DNA of 64,000 nt from Pseudoduganella umbonata. Its GTDB lineage: Bacteria; Pseudomonadota; Gammaproteobacteria; Burkholderiales; Burkholderiaceae_D. The stretch lies in assembly GCF_014192225.1 (NCBI RefSeq), contig NZ_JACHXS010000013.1, positions 186,001 through 250,000 on the forward strand, given 5' to 3'. A program made the translations under genes and the position numbers. Below the pieces are notes generated by a model. It was given only the letters and a program-made list of their open reading frames with translations, made no database searches and was not told the DNA's origin. Below are positions 24,756 to 32,482 of the stretch, piece by piece. Position 1 is the first letter of the stretch, and every line of letters starts with the position of its first letter.

Positions 24756-24781
24756 AAAAAACCCGGCGCGGGGCCGGGTTC
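24756..24781 (-). terminator. rpoH terminator
   Basis: On the minus strand, AACCCGGC-CCCGC-GCCGGGTT is followed by TTTTATTG, about 20 bp after the rpoH stop. This is a classical intrinsic terminator. Confidence 0.88.
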
Positions 24782-24799
24782 CTGGCGGAGCAGGGTGCC

Positions 24800-25699
24800 T
24801 TATACGTAGGCGGCCAGTGCGCCTTTCATCTTTTTCAGCGCGGCGGATTCGATCTGCCGGATCCGCTCGGCGGAGACGCCGAATTCGTCGGCCAGCGTAT
24901 GCAGCGTGGCGCCGGAGCCGTCGTCGTTGGCCAGCCAGCGTGCTTCGACGATGCGGCGCGAGCGCGCGTCCAGCTTGCCCAGTGCCGTTTCCAGGCCTTC
25001 GGACTGCAGGCGCGTCACCTGTTCCGCCTCCAGCACCTTGGTCGGTTCCGACAGGTCGGACGACAGGTAGGCGATCGGCGAGAACTTGTCGTCTTCATCG
25101 TCGGTCGGCGCTTCCAGGGCGATGTCGCGGCCGGACAGGCGCGTTTCCATTTCGATCACTTCCTCGCGCTTCACATCCAGCGTTTTCGCCAGTGCGTCGA
25201 TCTGGTCCGGCGTCATCGCATCCAGGCCGGTCTTGTGGCTGCGCAGGTTGAAGAACAGCTTGCGCTGGGCCTTGGTGGTGGCAACTTTCACCAGGCGCCA
25301 GTTCTTCAGGATGTACTCGTGCATCTCGGCCTTGATCCAGTGCATCGCGTACGACACGAGGCGCACGTTCTGGTCCGGGTCGAAGCGCTTCACCGCTTTC
25401 ATCAGGCCGATATTGCCCTCCTGGATCAGGTCGGCATGCGGCAGGCCGTAACCCAGGTAGCCGCGGGCGATCGATACCACCAGGCGCAAGTGCGACAGCA
25501 CCAGTTTTTCCGCTGCCTTCAGGTCGTTGTTTTCCTTCAGGCGGCGGCCCAGTGAGACTTCTTCTTCATGCGTCAGCATCGGCAGACGGTTAACAGCGGA
25601 AATGTAGGCATCCAGGTTACCCAGGTTGCCACTGAAGCCGAGTCCCAGTGCACTGCTGCCGGCTGGAACCAGGGCGGAAGGTGCGGACATCATATTCAT
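24800..25699 (-). CDS. rpoH: RNA polymerase sigma-32 factor, heat shock
   Basis: About 299 residues from the start used. Directs RNA polymerase to heat-shock genes. Region 2 is intact (LIQEGNIGLMKAVKRFDP), the RpoH box QRKLFFNLR is present, and region 4 ends ERIRQIESAALKKMKGAL. I chose MNMMSAPS because GAGG lies 7 bases upstream; a start two codons earlier leaves only one base. It follows ftsY-ftsE-ftsX in the order seen in many proteobacteria but here has a separate promoter with a CIRCE element. Confidence 0.93.
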   Translation of the reverse strand: MNMMSAPSALVPAGSSALGLGFSGNLGNLDAYISAVNRLPMLTHEEEVSLGRRLKENNDLKAAEKLVLSHLRLVVSIARGYLGYGLPHADLIQEGNIGLMKAVKRFDPDQNVRLVSYAMHWIKAEMHEYILKNWRLVKVATTKAQRKLFFNLRSHKTGLDAMTPDQIDALAKTLDVKREEVIEMETRLSGRDIALEAPTDDEDDKFSPIAYLSSDLSEPTKVLEAEQVTRLQSEGLETALGKLDARSRRIVEARWLANDDGSGATLHTLADEFGVSAERIRQIESAALKKMKGALAAYV

Positions 25700-25863
25700 T
25701 TTCATTCCTCGCTTGAAGGGTCTTGCATGGTTCCGCTGCGGGATTGCAGCAGAACATTTGCGTACAGCATGCATCGTTGAGCTTAATTCGGTCTTAACCA
25801 TCAGTTGGCGCCTGTGTCAAGCGCGGGAAGACCTTTATGGTGCTCAACGTTGCGTTTGAACAT

Positions 25864-25893
25864 ATATTAGCACTCTCCACGACCGAGTGCCAA
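25864..25893 (-). promoter_or_regulatory. CIRCE operator overlapping the rpoH promoter
   Basis: TTAGCACTC, nine bases, GAGTGCCAA: the HrcA target TTAGCACTC-N9-GAGTGCTAA with one mismatch. Reading toward rpoH, TTGGCA (-35) and TAATAT (-10), 18 bp apart, lie in its two arms, so HrcA bound here would block the promoter. The leader to rpoH would be about 155 bases, long enough for an RNA thermosensor. Confidence 0.85.
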
Positions 25894-26180
25894 TCTAGAC
25901 AATTCTATGGCTTCGATAGCCTAAACACTATGGTTCGATACTACTCGTTAGGCTGGGAACGCAGCTCAGGACGCCAAAGTTACTGGTCGGAATTTGAGCT
26001 GGATCAAAGGTTAAGGCTAGATTATCGACGCGTGATGACTGACTCTGTGCGAGAACGCACGGTCATCCGGGAGGCCGTGTAGGAGCGCAGCCAACGTGTT
26101 TGTACGCCGGCAGGCAAGTGTGAACAAACAGATAAGGGCGGTCGGTCCGATTGCAAGAGCGGACCGACCGGTAAAACGCT
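25894..26180. other. Intergenic region between rpoH promoter and ftsX
   Basis: Apart from the hairpin at 26139 nothing recognisable was found; lower GC than its surroundings. Confidence 0.5.
26139..26170 (-). terminator. Terminator-like hairpin of the ftsY-ftsE-ftsX operon
   Basis: Perfect 11-bp stem CGGTCGGTCCG / CGGACCGACCG with a 10-base loop, starting 10 bp after the ftsX stop. The T run that follows is poor (CCCTTATCTG), so termination efficiency is uncertain. Confidence 0.6.
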
Positions 26181-27095
26181 TCAGGAAAGGCGTGCCAGCT
26201 GGCGGCGCACCGACAGGGCCGCGCCGACCAGCCCGAGGCCGGCCGATAGCGCCAGCAGCAGCGCCATCGCCAGCGGCTCGAGTGGCGCCAGCTGGAATTC
26301 CGATGCATACAGCCGGGCGAACTCGGCGATGGCGGCATTCAGCGGCTGCAGCGACAACGCCACCGCGCCCAGCGCGACGGCGCCGGCGAACAGCCCCAGC
26401 AGTGCACCTGTGTAATAGAAGGGGCGCTGGATATAGGTATCGGTGGCGCCGATCAGCCGCGAGACGAGGATTTCCTCGCGTTGCGTGAGCACCTGCAGCC
26501 GGATCGTATTGAACACGACCGCCACGACGACCGTGCCCAGCGTGGCGGCCAGCAGCAGCAGGCCCACGCGCAGCACGCCCAGCAGGGCGGCAAGCCGCTT
26601 GACCCACGCCGAGTCGACCTGTACCGATTCGACGCCCGGGAGGGCGCGGATGGTTTCCGCGATGTCATCCACATGCGCGCTTTCGGCCGCGCTCTGGAAA
26701 GCATTCAGCCGCACGATATAACTGTCGGGCAGCGGGTTATCCCCCAGCGTATCGATCACGCCGGCCACGCCGTTCTTCTCCTGCAGTTCTTCCAGCGCCT
26801 TTTCGCGCGGCACGAAGACGATCCGCGCGTCCTTCGCCACTGCCCGCAACGAGCCCGCCATGCCCTGCGTGTGCTCGCGCGGCAGGTCCTGCTTCAGGAA
26901 GACCGACAGTTCGGGATCGACGGCCAGCTGTTCGGACATCGGCCGGATATTGTCCAGCACTGTCACGCCGGCGAACGGCAGCGCCAGCGCAATCGCCACC
27001 ACGAGGATATTGAAGAAGAACGAGCCCGGCGCGCGGCGCAGGTGAACCAGCGCCGCGCCCAGCGCGAACCCATGCTGACGCAGCCACACGCTCAT
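26181..27095 (-). CDS. ftsX: Cell division protein FtsX
   Basis: 304-residue permease-like subunit of the FtsEX complex, which activates periplasmic murein hydrolases at the septum. Four membrane segments: about 22-44, then 170-195, 215-245 and 270-295, with an extracellular domain between the first two (ELSVFLKQDLP, FVPREKALEELQ). The start lies inside the ftsE stop (ATGA overlap). Confidence 0.92.
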   Translation of the reverse strand: MSVWLRQHGFALGAALVHLRRAPGSFFFNILVVAIALALPFAGVTVLDNIRPMSEQLAVDPELSVFLKQDLPREHTQGMAGSLRAVAKDARIVFVPREKALEELQEKNGVAGVIDTLGDNPLPDSYIVRLNAFQSAAESAHVDDIAETIRALPGVESVQVDSAWVKRLAALLGVLRVGLLLLAATLGTVVVAVVFNTIRLQVLTQREEILVSRLIGATDTYIQRPFYYTGALLGLFAGAVALGAVALSLQPLNAAIAEFARLYASEFQLAPLEPLAMALLLALSAGLGLVGAALSVRRQLARLS

Positions 27096-27751
27096 GCGGC
27101 CTCCGCCAGCAGTGCACCCTGCTTCAGGTGGATCACGCGGCTGGCACTGTCCAGCACCAGCTCGTCGTGGGTGGATATCAGGCACGTCACGCCTGCCTTG
27201 TTGAAGGCGCGCAGCGCGTCGAATACCTTGTTGGCGCTGGCGCGGTCCAGGTTCGCAGTCGGTTCGTCGGCCAGGATGATCTGCGGCCGGTTGACGATCG
27301 CGCGGGCGATCGACACGCGCTGCTGCTCGCCGCCGGACAGTGCCAGCGGGCTGGCGACGGCGCGGCTCAGCAGGCCCACCTTGTCCAGCGCCGCGCGGGC
27401 ACGGTCTTCCGCCTGGCTGCGCGGCAGACCCGTGACCAGCATCGGCATCATGACGTTGGCCAGCACGGAGCGGTCGGTCAGCAGGCGCTGCTGCTGGAAG
27501 ATCAGCCCCAGGTTGCGGCGCAGGAAGGGCACGCCGGCACTCTTCAGGCGGCCGATGTCGGTGCCATTGACGGTGACCTGGCCCGACGTGGGGCGCTCCA
27601 TTGCCGCGATCAGCTTCAGCAGCGTGGATTTGCCGGCGCCCGACGGGCCCGCCAGATAGACGAGCTCGCCCTTGGCGACCGTCAGTGTGACGTCGCGCAG
27701 CGCGGTGGTGTCGCCGGAATATTGCTTGGTGACGTTGACGAATTCGATCAT
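27092..27751 (-). CDS. ftsE: Cell division ATP-binding protein FtsE
   Basis: 219-residue ABC ATPase of FtsEX. Walker A GPSGAGKST (about 35-43), signature LSGGEQQRVSIARA (about 136-149), Walker B IILADEPTANLD, H-loop ISTHD. The length is typical. Encoded 16 bp after ftsY and coupled to ftsX. Confidence 0.95.
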   Translation of the reverse strand: MIEFVNVTKQYSGDTTALRDVTLTVAKGELVYLAGPSGAGKSTLLKLIAAMERPTSGQVTVNGTDIGRLKSAGVPFLRRNLGLIFQQQRLLTDRSVLANVMMPMLVTGLPRSQAEDRARAALDKVGLLSRAVASPLALSGGEQQRVSIARAIVNRPQIILADEPTANLDRASANKVFDALRAFNKAGVTCLISTHDELVLDSASRVIHLKQGALLAEAA

Positions 27752-27767
27752 GGCCGTGTCCCCGCCA

Positions 27768-28838
27768 TCAACCGAGCAGGGCTTCGACGAATTCCTCGGC
27801 GTCGAACGGTTGCAGGTCCTCGATCTTTTCGCCGATGCCGATGAAGTACACGGGCACCGGGCGCACGCGCGCGATCGCGGCCAGCACGCCGCCCTTGGCG
27901 GTGCCGTCCAGCTTGGTGATGATGAGGCCGGTCAGCTGCAGCGCATCGTCGAACGCCTTGACCTGGGCCAGCGCATTCTGGCCCGTGTTGCCGTCGATGA
28001 CGAGCAGCGTCTCGTGCGGCGCCTCGGCCATGCCCTTGGCGATCACGCGCTTGATCTTCTGCAGCTCGTTCATCAGGTGCAACTGGGTGGGCAGGCGGCC
28101 GGCCGTGTCGATCATGACGACATTGGTGCCTTTCGCCTTGCCGGACTGCACCGCGTCATACGACACGGCGGCCGGGTCGCCGGATTCCTGCGAGATCACG
28201 GTCACGTTGTTGCGCTGGCCCCAAATCATCAGCTGTTCGCGGGCCGCGGCGCGGAACGTGTCGCCGGCGGCCAGCAGCACGGACTGGCCGTGCGCCTGCA
28301 TGTGCTTGGCGAGCTTGCCGATCGTGGTGGTCTTGCCGGCGCCGTTGACGCCGGAAATCATCATCACCGTCGGCTGGTGCCGGCCCAGCACGAACGGCTT
28401 TTCCAGGGGGCGCAACAGGTCGATCATCAAGGCCTTCAGCGCCACCTTCACGGCGGCCGCATCGGTCAGTTTTTCATCCTTGACCTTGCGCTTGAGCGCC
28501 TCGAGCAGGTAGTCGGTCGCATCGATGCCGGCATCGGCCATCAGCAGCGCCGCTTCCAGCTCGTCGTACAGGTCGTCGTCGATACGGGCGCCAACGAACA
28601 GCAGCGACAGGTTGGCGGAGGTTTTCGACAGGCCGGCCTTGAGCCTGCCCATCCAGGATTGCTTCGATTCCGGGCGTGGCGCCGTCTCGGCGTCGAAAAC
28701 AAGCGGAACCGCTTCGGCTTCGGCGGCCGGAACGGGGCTCGGGGAAAGGCCAGCGGGAGCCGGGGCAGGTGCCTGGTCCGCAGGTGCGGCCGGCGGCACG
28801 TCGGGCGTGACGGTTTTTTTCTTGAAGAAGCTGAACAT
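27768..28838 (-). CDS. ftsY: Signal recognition particle receptor FtsY
   Basis: 356 residues. Docks ribosome-SRP complexes to the membrane for co-translational insertion. Acidic/proline-rich A region (about 10-70), N domain, then the SRP GTPase domain with GVNGAGKTTTIGKLA (G1), DTAGRLPT (G3) and TKLDGTAKGG (G4). Start at MFSFFKKK, the usual FtsY beginning; a start 13 codons earlier is not conserved-looking. First gene of the ftsY-E-X operon. Confidence 0.94.
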   Translation of the reverse strand: MFSFFKKKTVTPDVPPAAPADQAPAPAPAGLSPSPVPAAEAEAVPLVFDAETAPRPESKQSWMGRLKAGLSKTSANLSLLFVGARIDDDLYDELEAALLMADAGIDATDYLLEALKRKVKDEKLTDAAAVKVALKALMIDLLRPLEKPFVLGRHQPTVMMISGVNGAGKTTTIGKLAKHMQAHGQSVLLAAGDTFRAAAREQLMIWGQRNNVTVISQESGDPAAVSYDAVQSGKAKGTNVVMIDTAGRLPTQLHLMNELQKIKRVIAKGMAEAPHETLLVIDGNTGQNALAQVKAFDDALQLTGLIITKLDGTAKGGVLAAIARVRPVPVYFIGIGEKIEDLQPFDAEEFVEALLG

Positions 28839-28939
28839 GTGTCGTGAAGGGCTGCGGCCGCTCGGGGCCGATAACACGCTGGGAATGGTTTCTTGCGCCG
28901 GCTATTCTACCAGAGCGCCCCGGAAAACCTTGCTTAAAG

Positions 28940-28972
28940 GGTATTTCTGAGGTATTTCCGGGGTATTTCCGA
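28940..28972. repeat. Three tandem 11-bp GGTATTTC units upstream of ftsY
   Basis: GGTATTTCTGA, GGTATTTCCGG, GGTATTTCCGA, exactly in register, about 100 bp upstream of the ftsY start. They could be an operator or slippage product. Confidence 0.5.
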
Positions 28973-29046
28973 TATTGCCGGAGCGTGGCTGGCCCGCCGG
29001 CGGCCTCCCTGCGGCGTCATGGCGCCATTGCGGCACCATGGGCTTG

Positions 29047-30033
29047 TCATGCCGCCGTGTGCCTGCGCTGGTCCCCGCGCCAGTCGGCCAGCGCGCTGGC
29101 CACGTCCGTCAGCGTCAGCACCTGCACGTAGGCGGGGGCGCGCCGGCGCAGCGCGGAATTGCCGCCGCCGGCCCACAGTGCCACCGATTCCGGCAGGCGG
29201 ACCCGCAATTCCTTCAGCGCGTCCAGCACGTGGCGGGTATTCATCGACGTCGAGAACGACAGCGTCACCACGTCCACCTGCAGGGCGCGGGCCGCCTCGA
29301 CGATGTCGGGCAGCGGCGTCTGCGGCCCCAGCGAATAGCAGCCGGCGCCTTCCGCCACCATCAGCGCTTCGCACATCAACAGGCCGAGGCCATGCTTTTC
29401 CTGCGGTGTGGTGGTCAGCAGGATGCGCGGGCGTGGCGTGCCGCCCTGGGAGTTAGTCGGCGGCATCGAGAATATCGCGCTGCGCAATACCATCTGCAGC
29501 GTTTCGGTGAGCAGGTGTTCCTGCCACACGCCGAGGTCACCGCAAGCCCATGAATCGCCGATCGCGCCCGTCAGCGGGGCCATCAGGTCGACGACGAAAT
29601 TGCGCAGTCCCATCACCAGCAACGCCTGCGACAGCTTGCGCCGCAGCGCATCGCTGTCATGGTTGCGGCAAAGTTCCAGGTAGGGCGCCAGGTCGCCGGC
29701 GTCGGCCGGGCGCGGCCGGTTGCCGGCAGTGGTTTTCTCGGCCAGCGACTGCAATTCCTGCGACGTGTAGCCGATCACCTTGCCGGGCCGGAAGCCAAGG
29801 TCGATCAAGCGCTTGACGAGGCGCAGCTTATGCACCTGTTCGAGCGGATACAGGCGCTCGCCGAACGGGTCGCGTTGCGGCTGTGGAAACGCATACCGCC
29901 TTTCCCATACGCGCAGCGTTTCCTTGGCCACGCCGGTATCGCGCTCGACGTCGCTGATCGTGCACGGCATGGGCGAGAAAGGCGTCGGGTTGTTCATCTG
30001 CGCGGGGTGATCCTGCTCTGGGGCGTCCAGCAT
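29047..30033 (-). CDS. CarH/LitR-type MerR regulator with B12-binding photosensor domain
   Basis: 328 residues. An N-terminal MerR winged helix (TISDVERDTGVAKETLRVWERRY), a helical B12-binding cap, and a cobalamin-binding domain containing QEKHGLG, whose His is the lower axial ligand motif (E/D)xHxxG. The cap has WACGDLGVWQEH, the W-x9-EH pattern that marks adenosylcobalamin photoreceptors of the CarH type. Such proteins repress target promoters in the dark and fall off in light. The start at MLDAPEQ is preceded by AAAGG; a second candidate is MNNPTPFS, 12 codons on. The carotenoid or photolyase genes usually found beside carH are absent. Confidence 0.85.
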   Translation of the reverse strand: MLDAPEQDHPAQMNNPTPFSPMPCTISDVERDTGVAKETLRVWERRYAFPQPQRDPFGERLYPLEQVHKLRLVKRLIDLGFRPGKVIGYTSQELQSLAEKTTAGNRPRPADAGDLAPYLELCRNHDSDALRRKLSQALLVMGLRNFVVDLMAPLTGAIGDSWACGDLGVWQEHLLTETLQMVLRSAIFSMPPTNSQGGTPRPRILLTTTPQEKHGLGLLMCEALMVAEGAGCYSLGPQTPLPDIVEAARALQVDVVTLSFSTSMNTRHVLDALKELRVRLPESVALWAGGGNSALRRRAPAYVQVLTLTDVASALADWRGDQRRHTAA

Positions 30034-30107
30034 TTTAATGCCTTTTACTGGGGAAAGATTGCAGCGCTTCCCCGACGGAGAAGGTGCAAAAACGCATCCG
30101 GCACTAC

Positions 30108-30182
30108 TTGTCCATGACATGAACAGGCAGGATGCTTAGATGCATTTTATTTACGCTCTTCCACGATTCATGTCGTGGACAA
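30108..30182. promoter_or_regulatory. Paired inverted 16-bp operators upstream of carH-like gene
   Basis: TTGTCCATGACATGAA at 30108-30123 and TTCATGTCGTGGACAA at 30167-30182 are reverse complements except for one base, 43 bp apart, flanking the likely promoter. Two distant copies would let a tetrameric repressor such as CarH bind both. Assignment to CarH is inference. Confidence 0.55.
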
Positions 30183-30214
30183 ATAACATGCAAAAAATTT
30201 GTGCCACGCGGGGC

Positions 30215-31132
30215 TCATGCGCCGAGCCAAGGCATGAACTCGCGGCTCAGCGGCACGGTAATCACCGCCAGCAGGGTTTGCAGCGTGATCAGCGACGCCA
30301 TCAGTCGCGCATCGCCCCCCAGCTGTTTCGCCATGATATAGGCGTTTGGCGCCGTGGGCAGCGCGCAATAGAAGCAGGCCGCCAGCGCTGCCTGCGGCGA
30401 CACGTCCAGCAGCAGGCAGACCTGGGCCGCCAGCAGCGGCATCACCAGCAGTTTCAGCACCGAAGCGATGGTGAGTGCTGCCGGCCGCGCGCCTTCCAGG
30501 GAAAACACTAGGCCGCCGCCGACGCACAGCAGGCCCAGCGCGGTGGCGGCCTTGCCGAGGATGTCGAGGGTATTCATCAGCTCTTTCGGCAGCGTGATGC
30601 CCAGCACGCTGACGAGCACCCCGGCCAGCGTGGCCTGGATGATCGGGTTGCGCGCCAGGGTCTTGGCGACGCTGGCCAGGTTCGGCTTGCTGCCGCTCCA
30701 CCACGCCAGCGCGACGACCGACAGCGCATTCACGACCGGCAGGCACAGCGCCAGCGCGAGCATGACCAGCGACGCCGTCTCGGCCGGGAAGAACAGGGCG
30801 GCCACGGCCAGGCCGAAATAGGTGTTCGGACGCATCGCTCCCTGCATCACCGACGAGCGGCTGGCGCCCGGCAGCGCGGGCAGCAGCAGCAGCGCGGCCA
30901 GCGTCAGCACGACCACGGCAAGCGTGGGCAGCAGCGTGGCCAGCGCCAGTTCGCCCACTTCGCCGCCTGCGAACGACAGCCGGGCGGTACCGGCAAACAG
31001 CATCGCCGGGAAGGCGATGTTGTACGAGAACTTCTCGATCGACGGGAAGAAATCGGCCGGCATCCAGCCGAAGCGGCGGATTGCCACGCCCAGCAGGATG
31101 ATCAGGAAGACGGGGATGATGGAAGCGAGCAT
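30215..31132 (-). CDS. AEC family transporter (auxin efflux carrier-like)
   Basis: 305 residues, ten predicted membrane helices in two halves of five, as in the AEC/bile-acid transporter fold. Start MLASIIPVFLIILLGVAIRRFGW and a central PIIQATLAGVLVS typify the family. Bacterial members often move dicarboxylates (malate/malonate); substrate not predictable. It is upstream of the carH-like gene on the same strand, with 181 bp and the operator pair between. Confidence 0.85.
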   Translation of the reverse strand: MLASIIPVFLIILLGVAIRRFGWMPADFFPSIEKFSYNIAFPAMLFAGTARLSFAGGEVGELALATLLPTLAVVVLTLAALLLLPALPGASRSSVMQGAMRPNTYFGLAVAALFFPAETASLVMLALALCLPVVNALSVVALAWWSGSKPNLASVAKTLARNPIIQATLAGVLVSVLGITLPKELMNTLDILGKAATALGLLCVGGGLVFSLEGARPAALTIASVLKLLVMPLLAAQVCLLLDVSPQAALAACFYCALPTAPNAYIMAKQLGGDARLMASLITLQTLLAVITVPLSREFMPWLGA

Positions 31133-31173
31133 GATGCGATTCTAAAGGGTGCCGTGGGGGTGACTTGTTCCGC

Positions 31174-32148
31174 TCAGTCCGCCGAAATGCCGGACGGGCC
31201 GACGCGGTGCGCGTTCGGCGTGGTCGAGATACGGATGCGGATCAGGTGGCGGCCCGGATCTGTATACATGGCGCGGCCATGCAGCGTGCGGTGGTTGTCG
31301 GCCCACAGCAGTGTGTCGTCCGGCAACTGGCGCACGAAGCGGGGCGCACGTTCTTCGACGATCTCGTTGAGCAGCCGTAGTGCGGCAACCAGTTCGGGAG
31401 TGGCCAAGTCGGGCCTGGCTGCAAGTCCTTTTTCAATCGAATCGTAGCGCCACCGCATCGCCAGGCCATCGGCATGGAAAACAGGTGCGTAGAATAATTC
31501 GATCTGGTCGTCGCCGGCGGCGTACACGGACGGTACGCGGAACGGTACCTGCGCTTCGCACAGCAGCGCATGGGCGGCGCGGCCGGCCGGGGTCTTCCGC
31601 AACTCGGCCACGATGTCTTCCACGTCGATCAGCAGCGATTCGCCGCCATTGCAGCGCGCCGAAGCAACCACGTAGAGCAGGAACTGTTCTTCCGGCATCG
31701 GATAGAACGACGAATCGGTATGCATGTCGGCATTGCCGGTGCGTTCGGAAAACGTGACGAACTTCGACTGGCTGCCGGGACGGGCGCGCACGTCCCACGC
31801 GACACGCTTGGTGCGCTGGTCGGTCGACGTGGGGAAGCCCTGCGTCAGCGCGATCGCGTACAGCACGGCGTTACGGTGCGCCTCGGACAGGCCGGCAAGG
31901 CCCAGCCCAGTGATCGCCAGGCCGCGTGCCTTGCGGGCGGCCATGAACGCGGCGAAGTCGCGCAGCGTCGGCACGGCCAGCAGCTCGCGCTGCAGCGCCT
32001 CCTCGTCGGGATGCGGATAGAAACCGTTGCCGTTGAAATCGTCGAAGTGGCGCTCGACGATGGCGATGATGCGGGGCAGGTCGTCGCCCCAGGAAAAATT
32101 AGTCTGGACGACAGCGATGTTGCCGGATTGCTCAATGGACGAAAACAT
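31174..32148 (-). CDS. TauD/TfdA-like Fe(II)/2-oxoglutarate dioxygenase
   Basis: 324 residues. Iron-binding HxD in NADMHTDSSF (about residue 175), the distal His in DNHRTLHGRAMYTD, and the 2-oxoglutarate-binding Arg in HLIRIRI near the end. Subgroup (clavaminate-synthase-like) and substrate unknown. The start MFSSIEQSG has GGAG 6 bases upstream; the reading frame extends 91 codons further upstream but that stretch is low-GC and overlaps the promoter. A perfect 16-bp palindrome lies 19 bp upstream. Confidence 0.82.
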   Translation of the reverse strand: MFSSIEQSGNIAVVQTNFSWGDDLPRIIAIVERHFDDFNGNGFYPHPDEEALQRELLAVPTLRDFAAFMAARKARGLAITGLGLAGLSEAHRNAVLYAIALTQGFPTSTDQRTKRVAWDVRARPGSQSKFVTFSERTGNADMHTDSSFYPMPEEQFLLYVVASARCNGGESLLIDVEDIVAELRKTPAGRAAHALLCEAQVPFRVPSVYAAGDDQIELFYAPVFHADGLAMRWRYDSIEKGLAARPDLATPELVAALRLLNEIVEERAPRFVRQLPDDTLLWADNHRTLHGRAMYTDPGRHLIRIRISTTPNAHRVGPSGISAD

Positions 32149-32166
32149 GAAGGCTCCTGAACTGTA

Positions 32167-32182
32167 ATTGCCGTACGGCAAT
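32167..32182 (-). promoter_or_regulatory. Perfect 16-bp palindrome upstream of the dioxygenase
   Basis: ATTGCCGTACGGCAAT lies 19 bp before the dioxygenase start. Position and symmetry suggest a dimeric repressor operator. The regulator is not known. Confidence 0.5.
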
Positions 32183-32388
32183 AAAGATCGCATTCTGAGG
32201 CAGCCGGAAGCTTTCTTCAAGAAATTATTGATGCAACGCAACAATGGAAGTAATTTAGAGGTGAAATATTCGGTACTGAAGCCCTTCAGCCATAGGGAAC
32301 TTTGCTCACTCTGCAAGGCGTTGCAAATTTGCATCAGTGTTTCTTTGAGAAGACGCAAAAGCGACACATAAAGATTTGTTCTGGACAT

Positions 32389-32415
32389 TAAGCCAAGGGT
32401 TTGACACGCCGATTG
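32389..32415 (+). promoter_or_regulatory. Sigma-28 (FliA)-type promoter of the chemoreceptor gene
   Basis: TAAG, 15 bases, GCCGATTG: matches the flagellar sigma-28 pattern TAAA-N15-GCCGATAA at 9 of 12 positions with exact spacing. It ends 67 bp before the start codon. Confidence 0.72.
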
Positions 32416-32482
32416 CGGCAATGCGCTAAAATTTTGCCGCGGGGCAATTTGCCTTCTTTCACAGACAATCCAAGGGAATCAC

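Larger units (their letters stand above)
24374..24799. other. Repeat-rich intergenic region between the lipoprotein gene and rpoH
   Basis: Contains the 75-bp direct repeat pair (24495 and 24657), copies of the CAGTGACAGACACCGG hairpin family near 24610 and 24735, and the rpoH terminator. No gene is supported. Confidence 0.6.
32149..32482. other. Divergent control region between dioxygenase and chemoreceptor
   Basis: A 334-bp AT-richer stretch without a gene. It holds the palindrome at 32167 and the sigma-28-like promoter at 32389; the middle (about 32190-32380) shows nothing I can name. Confidence 0.6.

Noticed and set aside
25780..25825. A second rpoH promoter with a perfect TTGACA
   Set aside because: TTGACA (minus strand, 25815-25820) has only TTAAGA at 17 bp, too far from TATAAT to list.
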